DNA from: Thermofilum sp.
GTDB taxonomy: Archaea > Thermoproteota > Thermoprotei > Thermofilales > Thermofilaceae
DNA length: 18,892 nucleotides
Direction: 5' to 3'
NCBI GenBank assembly: GCA_020832965.1
Contig: JAJHRM010000020.1
Span: forward strand, 1-18,892
The notes beneath the pieces were generated by a model that saw only the letters and a list, made by a program, of their open reading frames with translations, did no database searches and was not told where the DNA came from. Below, in pieces: positions 13,327 to 18,892 of this stretch. Both the position numbers and the translations under genes were made by a program. Every line of letters starts with the position of its first letter. Position 1 is the first letter of the stretch.

Positions 13327-13336
13327 GATTTTTATC
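13327..13336 (-). promoter_or_regulatory. TATA box of eL33
   Basis: Minus-strand GATAAAAATC is centred about 35 nt before the ATG at 13296, predicting a start site near 13306 and a short leader. Confidence 0.5.
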
Positions 13337-13339
13337 TTT

Positions 13340-13713
13340 TTCCGCTTAGTCGCGTGTGTGGGCTTTGCCTAGGCGCTTTAAAAAGATAAACAAAGATTGG
13401 CGTGCTCACATATTTTTAGTTTCCTTTGATCGCTTGCTAAGTGCGCATTGCTGACTCATATTGTAGACCTTCGTGCACCTCACGATTGGAGCATTGATGA
13501 CTGCCAGCTCAAACCAGCGTATGTTCATCCTCGTACTTCTCCAAAGCCATTATCCCCGCTGCTGTGAGCTTCGGGTTTAGAAGCAAGGCTGCCAGTGCGC
13601 ATCACAACGAGAAGCCTCCTATAGCGCAGCAAAAGACGATACCCATAACTCCGCGTAGAGGCGGGCGCCGCATTAATAGCAGTGCCGGCTGCCTTCTAGG
13701 CGGGAACCAGTGT
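13340..13713. other. Gene-poor region with an orphan TATA box and a decayed coding fragment
   Basis: About 370 bp without a supportable intact gene. A good TATA-like CTTTAAAAAG at 13376-13385 has no gene at the expected distance on either strand. On the minus strand, 13601 down to a TGA at 13509-13511 reads ALAALLLNPKLTAAGIMALE then KYEDEHTLV, which looks like a genuine protein C-terminus; just upstream the protein-like frame is a different one (YRLLLRYRRLLVVMR), as if a frameshift had occurred. I infer the tail of a lost gene, possibly a winged-helix type, but the family is not recognised. Confidence 0.3.
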
Positions 13714-14289
13714 TCAGTTGCCCCTTTGAATCATTCCTTTCTTTTCGAGCAGCTGTGCAGCCCTCCTTAAAACGTCCCTAATGATGAATCTTTGACTTAA
13801 GCCTCCCATCTCGTAGGCGGCTTTGCGTATGGACCCCGTCTTTGCTACCAGCCCTAATATACTTTTCTCGAATTCGCTCAGCTCTAGGTGCTCTAGGGCT
13901 TTTTGCGCAACTTCTTGGAATGTCGCTTTGTAGGGCCATGCTGCCGCTGCATCACTTATGGCTTCTGGGTACACATTTATCCACCTGAATATGAGAATAC
14001 AGAGGTGTGCATTTTCCCTCACCCCCGGATAATGCTTCTTTAAGTGTAGACGTAGCTCGTGGAGGCTTATGAATCCGTCGAGCAAAGCTTCGTCAATAGT
14101 GATGTCTCGCAGCCTCTTCCTGTAAACTGCCAGGACCTCTACCTCGCCAATTATTCTCCCGCCGCAGTGCACGAGAGCCTTGTCGCCTGGCCTCAGCCCG
14201 GGGCACCTGAGCCTAATCGTAGCCCTCTTCTCGCCGGATAGTAGCTTCTCAAGGTACCTTTGGGAGAAAAGTATGTGTTTTTCCCTCAT
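13714..14289 (-). CDS. ASCH (PUA-like) domain protein with C-terminal helix-turn-helix
   Basis: Protein of 191 residues. The first 110 form an ASCH domain, a PUA-related fold thought to bind RNA or nucleotides: HILFSQRYLEKLLSGEKRAT with the GEKRATIR signature, then RPGDKALVHCGGRIIGEVEV and an alpha-helical HELRLHLKKHYPG. The remaining 80 are helical, with a likely helix-turn-helix: LELSEFEKSILGLVAKTGSI, RKAAYEMGGLS, and LRRAAQLLEKKGMI resembling a winged recognition part. The fusion suggests a regulator that senses RNA or a nucleotide and binds nucleic acid; this is inference. It starts 10 nt after the valS stop, without an obvious ribosome-binding site, so it is the second gene of a valS operon and may act in translation. 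Confidence 0.75.
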   Translation of the reverse strand: MREKHILFSQRYLEKLLSGEKRATIRLRCPGLRPGDKALVHCGGRIIGEVEVLAVYRKRLRDITIDEALLDGFISLHELRLHLKKHYPGVRENAHLCILIFRWINVYPEAISDAAAAWPYKATFQEVAQKALEHLELSEFEKSILGLVAKTGSIRKAAYEMGGLSQRFIIRDVLRRAAQLLEKKGMIQRGN

Positions 14290-14299
14290 ATGTAGCGTG

Positions 14300-16726
14300 C
14301 TATGGCTGGAGCGATATCGTTATCTCGGGATACTCCGGGACTCTCCTCTCCCCCGCCCCCTCGCTCGTAATTTCCACTTTAAGCGCTCTAAGCGTCCCAG
14401 CGATATCCTGTTTTGCGCGTTCCAGCTCAGCCACGTGAGTAGCCGTATGGATCCTGAGGAGGGAGATCTCCCTATTGAGGGGGACCTTGGCGTCGTGCTT
14501 AGCGCGCCTACCTTCAGCTATTACTGCTACGACGACTTCTCCTACCTTTGCTTTCTCCTCGTCGTACTCCGGCGGTGTAGGCCACGGCGAGAGCGTGATG
14601 CTCTCCCAGTTTTCGGACCCCTTGAGGACGCTGTGATAAATTTCTTCTGAAACGTGTGGCGCGAATACGGATAGCATCTGAACCATGCATAAGAGAACTT
14701 TTCTCAGCACGTACTTAGCGGTGGGGTCTCCCTGCGATAATCGGTACTTGATTATCTCCAGGTAGTGGTCGCAGAGCTTGTGCCAAGCGAAGTCTACCAG
14801 CTTTTGGGAGGCGGCTTGAAACTGGTACTCGTCCAGTGCAGAGGTTACGTAGCGTATTGTCTCTGAGAGCTCTTTGAGTATCCATTGATCCACGTAGGAC
14901 AGTTCAGCCCCTGGACTTAGGTCTACTTCCTCCATGAAGGAGCTGGCAAGCCTTGCTGCATTCCAGATCTTGACGAGGAATCTGTGGGCGTAGTCAACAC
15001 CCTCCCACGAGAATCTAACGTCCTGCCCAGTGGAGGCTGAGAGAGCTACCCACAACCTGAAGCTGTCGGCTCCGTACTTTTCAAGGACCTCTGTAACGGC
15101 TACGTAGTTGCCGTAGCTTTTATGCATCATCCGGCCATCTGTCCCACGCACCATCCCATTAATGAGGGCTGTTTTAAACTGTGTTTTGCCGAAGAGCGCT
15201 ACCCCCCTGAGTATCAGGTAGTAGTCCCACGTCCTTATAATGTCGTAGCCGTTCGGCTGTAGGTCAGCAGGGAATAGCCTTTCATCAAGGTTGTCAGGCC
15301 ACCCCGCATGCACAGCCGCAGTTATGCTCGAGTCCATCCAGGTATCCATGACGTCCCTCTCCGGGTAAATGTTCCTAGAGCCGCACCTTGGACACTTCTC
15401 AAAGGGTGGGTCGTCGAAGCGAGGATCGTGAGGCAGCTTCTCAGGGGGGACAGCCAATTCCGCTCCGCAATCCCCGCAGTAGTAAATTGGTATCGGCGTC
15501 GCGAAGAGCCTCTGCCTTGAAATCACCCAATCCCAGTCCAAGTTAAGGACCCAATTTTCCAGCCTTTTGTACATGTAGGGCGGTACCCAGTTGATTTTCC
15601 TCCCTTCCTCAAGCACCTTGCTGTTTAGAGCCGTAGATTTGACGAACCACTGCTTCTTTGGGAGGATCTCTACTGGAGTGTGGCACCGCCAGCACGTGCC
15701 AACTGTGGAGCGAATAATCTCGGTTTTTGTAAGCAGCCCCTCTCTCCTCAGGATTTCCGCGATCCTTCTTCTTGCCTCTTCCACACTTAATCCGCTAATT
15801 GGCCCGGCGTTTTCATTCATCGTGCCGTTGTCGGAAATTGAGATGATGACAGGCAAGTTGTGTTTTGCCTGCCATTTTACGTCGCTCTTGTCCCCGTAAG
15901 TGCATACCATTACTACTCCTGTTCCGAATGCTTTATCCACTTCCTCGTCAAGGACCACAGGCACGCTGCGGCGATATATCGGTACAATTACGTGCTTGCC
16001 CTGCAGGTTTCTGTACCTCTCGTCGGTGGGGTTAACAGCAACGGCGACGCAGGAAGCTAGTAGCTCAGGTCTTGTCGTAGCTACTAGGAGATCCTCTCCG
16101 CTCTCCTCAATCTTAAACTTCACGTAATATAGTGGGCGACTTTTCTCCTCGTACTCTACTTCTGCCTCTGCGATCGCAGTCTCGCACCTGGGACACCATA
16201 TGACAGGGTGCTCTCCTCGATAAATCAGCCCCTTGTTATACATTTCAATGAAGCTTAGCTGTGTTCGCCGCCAATAGTCGGGGTCCATGGTCATGTACTC
16301 AGTGCTCCAATCGATGCTCAAGCCCAGTTTCCTTAACGCTTGACGCATATCTGAGATCCACTTTAGAGTATACTCCTTGCACAGCCGCAGAAACTCTGAC
16401 TGATCCACTTCGCTTCTTCTCTTACCGATGGCACGTTCAACTCTCACCTCCGTGGGCAAGCCGTGGCAGTCCCAGCCCTGCGGAAAGAACACATTGTAGC
16501 CTCTCATCCTCTTGTACCTGGCGACAAAGTCTATGTAGGAAAAGTTTAGGGCATTACCCACGTGGAGGTCGCCGCTTGGGTAAGGAGGCGGGGTATCTAT
16601 GGAGTATACGGGCCTGGATCTATCCTCCCTTGCGAAGCGGTAAATACCCTTTTCCTCCCAAAACTTCTGCCATTTTTCCTCCACAAGCCTGAAGTCATAT
16701 ACTTTTGGCAGCTTGACTTCTGTCAT
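14300..16726 (-). CDS. valS: Valyl-tRNA synthetase
   Basis: Class Ia aminoacyl-tRNA synthetase of 808 residues, the length of archaeal ValRS that lack the bacterial C-terminal coiled coil. Motifs: HIGH as HVGN (His55, in PPYPSGDLHVGNAL), FPQGWDCHGLP, zinc ribbons (CPRC near 180, CWRC, CGDC and CPRC), CP1 editing domain with VATTRPELL and GTGVVMVC, the DIIRTWDYYLILRG segment, then anticodon-binding helices. Editing of Thr-tRNA(Val) is expected from the CP1 domain. The KMSKS loop reads MMHKS (533-537, in GRMMHKSYGN): the second Lys is kept while the first Lys and the Ser are replaced. The DIIRTW and RPELL contexts favour Val over Ile or Leu specificity. A TATA-like GCTTTTTAGTG (16758-16768) would give a leader of about 11 nt. 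Confidence 0.94.
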   Translation of the reverse strand: MTEVKLPKVYDFRLVEEKWQKFWEEKGIYRFAREDRSRPVYSIDTPPPYPSGDLHVGNALNFSYIDFVARYKRMRGYNVFFPQGWDCHGLPTEVRVERAIGKRRSEVDQSEFLRLCKEYTLKWISDMRQALRKLGLSIDWSTEYMTMDPDYWRRTQLSFIEMYNKGLIYRGEHPVIWCPRCETAIAEAEVEYEEKSRPLYYVKFKIEESGEDLLVATTRPELLASCVAVAVNPTDERYRNLQGKHVIVPIYRRSVPVVLDEEVDKAFGTGVVMVCTYGDKSDVKWQAKHNLPVIISISDNGTMNENAGPISGLSVEEARRRIAEILRREGLLTKTEIIRSTVGTCWRCHTPVEILPKKQWFVKSTALNSKVLEEGRKINWVPPYMYKRLENWVLNLDWDWVISRQRLFATPIPIYYCGDCGAELAVPPEKLPHDPRFDDPPFEKCPRCGSRNIYPERDVMDTWMDSSITAAVHAGWPDNLDERLFPADLQPNGYDIIRTWDYYLILRGVALFGKTQFKTALINGMVRGTDGRMMHKSYGNYVAVTEVLEKYGADSFRLWVALSASTGQDVRFSWEGVDYAHRFLVKIWNAARLASSFMEEVDLSPGAELSYVDQWILKELSETIRYVTSALDEYQFQAASQKLVDFAWHKLCDHYLEIIKYRLSQGDPTAKYVLRKVLLCMVQMLSVFAPHVSEEIYHSVLKGSENWESITLSPWPTPPEYDEEKAKVGEVVVAVIAEGRRAKHDAKVPLNREISLLRIHTATHVAELERAKQDIAGTLRALKVEITSEGAGERRVPEYPEITISLQP

Positions 16727-16914
16727 GCATTACACCGCGCGCTACAAATATTGCGGCACTAAAAAGCAGACCGCTACTCATATTTTTTAAGCTTTTTGTA
16801 AGAGTGTAGCGCGCGCTCACGTACCGGGAATTTTAAGAAAACTTGGGTAATTGTCTGGTTTAGGCGTGCGCTTCCTTGCGCAAGCCTTTAATAGTGGATA
16901 TCTTCGGTTATTTC
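16727..16914. promoter_or_regulatory. Intergenic valS promoter region with a hairpin after the PDO gene
   Basis: Holds the likely valS TATA box (16758-16768, minus), T-rich tracts near 16782-16799, and a hairpin at 16863-16886 with stems GGC/GCC and TGCGC/GCGCA around a TTCCTT loop. The hairpin lies 29-52 nt after the PDO stop in the direction of PDO transcription, so it may mark or protect that mRNA 3' end. A near-palindrome TAGCGCGCGCT is at 16808-16818. Confidence 0.3.
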
Positions 16915-17634
16915 CTAAAGCTCTTGTGATGTGCCGAGACCAGCTAACTCCTCCTGTAAGCTTCTCGGCGGCTCAACACCGTGTGCCTGAAGAATTTGTG
17001 CAGCAAAGTAGGGGTCAGGTGCAACTCCTTCGAATTCTAGCCTATCTTCGCCGTTTACCTGGATTATGCTTTTTGGTACCGCGTACACGCTGTACTTGTC
17101 AGCTAGGTCGGGGAATTCCAGCGCATCTACCATGTCTCCATATATGTTCTTGTTGACCATCGCGAATCTGTGGGCTGCTCTTACAGCCAGCGGGCAGTAG
17201 GGACACGTCGGTGTTACAAATATCATGACTCGGGTAGGTTTAGTAACGTATTTTAGCAGGACCTCTCTTATCGCTGGGGAAACATCCACTTTTCCAGCTG
17301 AGGCATCTACGATATCCTCCACGAATGCTCCAAACTCGTAGCCAGCGGGCGTACCAAAGTACCTGACATTCCACTCGTCAGCACCATGTATAAGTATGGC
17401 TGGGAACATGTCAATGTTGTACTTCCGCGCTTCCGGGTCGGTTTTCACGTGCCTAATCACCTTTACCTTGTTGCCTGAATTTCGCTGCACTAGATCGAGT
17501 ATCTGTTGGGTGTCCTCACAGTATGCGCATTCAGCTTCCGGGTCTGTGAACCACCGTATTCTCACTGGTGCCTCTAGCAGGGTAAATGTCTTCCTCAACT
17601 CATTAACCAACTCCTCGTCATACTCTACCGGCAT
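16915..17634 (-). CDS. Protein disulfide oxidoreductase (two-thioredoxin-fold PDO)
   Basis: Glutaredoxin-like protein of 239 residues made of two tandem thioredoxin folds, the hyperthermophile PDO type that forms, breaks or reshuffles disulfides in the cytoplasm. The N-unit has CAYC (36-39) with the cis-Pro loop MFPAILI, and the C-unit has CPYC (144-147, in TPTCPYCP) with AVPKSII. The two active sites differ, as in characterised PDOs, where the C-terminal one is usually the more reactive. There is no signal peptide. The TATA box is at 17662-17674 and the start ATG at 17634 leaves a leader of about 8 nt. A redox partner (thioredoxin-reductase-like protein) is not nearby. It lies 112 bp after rpiA, which is on the same strand, but has its own promoter. 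Confidence 0.94.
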   Translation of the reverse strand: MPVEYDEELVNELRKTFTLLEAPVRIRWFTDPEAECAYCEDTQQILDLVQRNSGNKVKVIRHVKTDPEARKYNIDMFPAILIHGADEWNVRYFGTPAGYEFGAFVEDIVDASAGKVDVSPAIREVLLKYVTKPTRVMIFVTPTCPYCPLAVRAAHRFAMVNKNIYGDMVDALEFPDLADKYSVYAVPKSIIQVNGEDRLEFEGVAPDPYFAAQILQAHGVEPPRSLQEELAGLGTSQEL

Positions 17635-17661
17635 GGTGCGGGTCCACGAGCCTTACCCCCA

Positions 17662-17674
17662 GAAGTTTAAATTC
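17662..17674 (-). promoter_or_regulatory. TATA box of the PDO gene
   Basis: Minus-strand GAATTTAAACTTC is centred about 34 nt before the ATG at 17634, predicting a start site near 17642. Confidence 0.5.
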
Positions 17675-17684
17675 TTTGTGCTAT

Positions 17685-17706
17685 ACACATCTGCCTCCAC
17701 ATGTGT
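17685..17706. promoter_or_regulatory. Inverted repeat upstream of the PDO promoter, candidate operator
   Basis: ACACAT (17685-17690) and ATGTGT (17701-17706) form a perfect 6-bp inverted repeat separated by 10 bp, so the arms are one helical turn and a half apart. It lies just upstream of the PDO TATA box. The spacing suits a dimeric regulator, but a 6-bp repeat can arise by chance. Confidence 0.2.
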
Positions 17707-17746
17707 TCCTACGCCTACAGCGCGCACGGCTAGCAGTTTTAAGGAT

Positions 17747-18493
17747 CTACGCTAGCACGCGCACACCCTCTGGGTAACCGACGAAGATCTTGGAAGGCTT
17801 CTTAACGGAGAAAATCCCCGTCTCTAGGACTCCCGGAATCGTCTTCATTTTTTCTTCAAGTATGCCTAGATCTTCACCCCACTCCAGCACAACATCAATC
17901 AAGAAGCCTCCATTGTCGGTGATCACGGGTCCGACCTTTTTCTCAGAGAGTAGTCGCATGCCCACACGAGCACCATAGATCCGGGAAATCTCTTTCTCAA
18001 CATGCTTGTACGCTAGTGGATGTACCTCGACGGGTATGCTGAGCTCGCCCTCAAAGCTTGGGCGGAGTTTTCCGTGGTCCACTATAATCACGTACTCTCT
18101 CGCGTAGTAGTCCACCAGCTTCTCCCGAAGGAGGCAGCCACCCCCGCCCTTAATCAGGGACTTGTCTGGAAAAACCACGTCTGCGCCGTCGACGCTCAGA
18201 TCCGGCGTAAACTGGTAGAGCGGGACCTCTACTAGTCCAAGGGAGGCGGCAAATAGGCTGGTGTCAAAAGAGGATGAAACAATGTACAACTCGATGTCCT
18301 CTTTCTTTACTTTCTCAGCTAAGAGTCGTATGAACAGCTTTACCGTAGACCCACTGCCCAAGCCTATGATCATCCCATCTTTTATGAGCCCAAGAGCTGC
18401 TAGTGAGGCATTTGCTCTTTCGGTGCTTATTTCCCCCGCGCGCGCCACTGTTTCAAGCTTCCCAGTTTCAGTTGTGCGCGTCCTGCTACCCAT
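17747..18493 (-). CDS. rpiA: Ribose-5-phosphate isomerase A
   Basis: Interconverts ribulose-5-phosphate and ribose-5-phosphate. Archaea without an oxidative pentose pathway use it to supply ribose for PRPP, the product of prs in this window. Motifs: phosphate loop IGLGSGSTVK (43-52), SSSFDTSLFA, SVDGADVVF with Asp102 and Asp105, LIKGGGGCLLREK with Lys115 and catalytic Glu124, and TDNGGFLIDV. The 248-residue length includes an N-terminal extension of about 20 residues (rich in Thr and Arg). I keep the ATG at 18493 because a TATATATATAT box is centred about 31 nt upstream. Confidence 0.96.
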   Translation of the reverse strand: MGSRTRTTETGKLETVARAGEISTERANASLAALGLIKDGMIIGLGSGSTVKLFIRLLAEKVKKEDIELYIVSSSFDTSLFAASLGLVEVPLYQFTPDLSVDGADVVFPDKSLIKGGGGCLLREKLVDYYAREYVIIVDHGKLRPSFEGELSIPVEVHPLAYKHVEKEISRIYGARVGMRLLSEKKVGPVITDNGGFLIDVVLEWGEDLGILEEKMKTIPGVLETGIFSVKKPSKIFVGYPEGVRVLA

Positions 18494-18518
18494 ACTCGTT
18501 TCATTTTAACCGTGCCGG

Positions 18519-18529
18519 TATATATATAT
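18519..18529 (-). promoter_or_regulatory. TATA box of rpiA
   Basis: An alternating TATATATATAT run is centred about 31 nt before the rpiA ATG, predicting a leader of only about 5 nt. Confidence 0.6.
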
Positions 18530-18746
18530 GAGCATTTTCTAGCGTACAAAGCTGGCACAGTAGCTCCTTGAACACTTCCCCCGCTGAGCATGTATGCTAA
18601 AAACCTTCAAAATCTCTCAGAAAAATGATAATATCCTATCGATTCACATACATATTTTTAAAAATCTTTATCCATTTCCCCGTATACTGCTTGCGTTTAT
18701 CTAGCTGGCTTCAGCCTTCCCGGGCGGAGCGGTCTCGTTTGGCGTG

Positions 18747-18892
18747 CTACAGTATTCCCCGCTCAATGAGGAGCCTCTCCAGCGTGCTCGCCCCCTCCTC
18801 CAGCATCCTGTTGTGCTCCCCCCGCATCCGCGGTATGCTGCGTATCGGGCCCTCTCGTGTTCGATCTTCTCCACCGTGAGCATGGAGCCCGT
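18747..18892 (-). pseudogene. 3' end of an unrecognised gene, possibly frameshifted, truncated by window edge
   Basis: On the minus strand the frame ending in TAG at 18747-18749 is open to the right edge and finishes with a convincing protein tail: PRMRGEHNRMLEEGASTLER then LLIERGIL, a charged amphipathic helix. Upstream of about 18862 that frame turns odd, while the neighbouring minus frame reads MLTVEKIEHERAR from an ATG at 18883 and then degenerates. The two good parts together suggest one gene with a frameshift near 18850-18862, or a sequencing error. Alternatively the tail belongs to a gene starting outside the window. Family not recognised. The 250 bp between here and rpiA is A/T-rich and holds only the rpiA promoter. 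Confidence 0.4.

Noticed and set aside
13488..13530. TTGATGA as a second C/D box RNA
   Set aside because: No box D (CTGA) occurs at guide distance downstream and no D'/C' pair is visible.
1..18892. CRISPR array, tRNA or rRNA genes, prophage
   Set aside because: No regularly spaced repeats, no cloverleaf with a T-arm consensus, and no phage or integrase genes were seen by reading both strands; this was by eye, not by a dedicated search.

Overview
The window looks like a stretch of chromosome from a hyperthermophilic crenarchaeon (Thermoproteota; a Thermofilum-like lineage is my guess, not shown). The reasons are: archaeal-only genes (aCPSF1, ribosomal protein eL33, archaeal-type ValRS); a tRNA-splicing endonuclease subunit that has lost its catalytic residues, as expected for crenarchaeal heterotetrameric enzymes; a two-domain protein disulfide oxidoreductase typical of hyperthermophiles; and many A/T-rich TATA-like boxes about 26 nt upstream of start codons, implying leaderless or nearly leaderless mRNAs. 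No rRNA, tRNA, CRISPR array or intact transposase was seen.

Layout. 1-1229: 3' two thirds of aCPSF1 (+). 1237-2311: PUA-domain protein and EndA structural subunit (-). 2312-2849: gene-poor stretch with broken coding frames. 2850-3852: moaB-moaC (+), converging on a minus-strand run of prs, an M20 peptidase, moaD and moaE (6716 down to 3859). 6753-7145: GC-rich element with 9-bp terminal inverted repeats, lying between the hypF stop codon and the prs promoter. 7140-9407: hypF (-). 9638-10882: M28 aminopeptidase (+), whose end overlaps thiI (-, 10862-12328). 12389-13016: a small mosaic island holding a decayed fragment of a second M28 gene, a remnant related to the 6753-7145 element, a 49-residue membrane protein with a strong TATA box, and a probable C/D box guide RNA. 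13033-13296: eL33 (-). 13300-13713: gene-poor with a possible decayed frame. 13714-16726: valS and an ASCH-HTH protein (-). 16915-17634: protein disulfide oxidoreductase (-). 17747-18493: rpiA (-). 18747-18892: unrecognised 3' end, possibly frameshifted.

Functional themes. Four pterin-cofactor genes (moaB, moaC, moaD, moaE) supply molybdopterin or tungstopterin. hypF implies a [NiFe] hydrogenase elsewhere. rpiA and prs make ribose-5-phosphate and PRPP. Several genes serve RNA and translation: aCPSF1, EndA subunit, PUA protein, ThiI, ValRS, eL33, ASCH protein and the guide RNA. The unexplained material sits in four gaps (2.3-2.8, 6.75-7.15, 12.35-12.75 and 13.3-13.7 kb), where fragments of genes and repeated elements are decaying.
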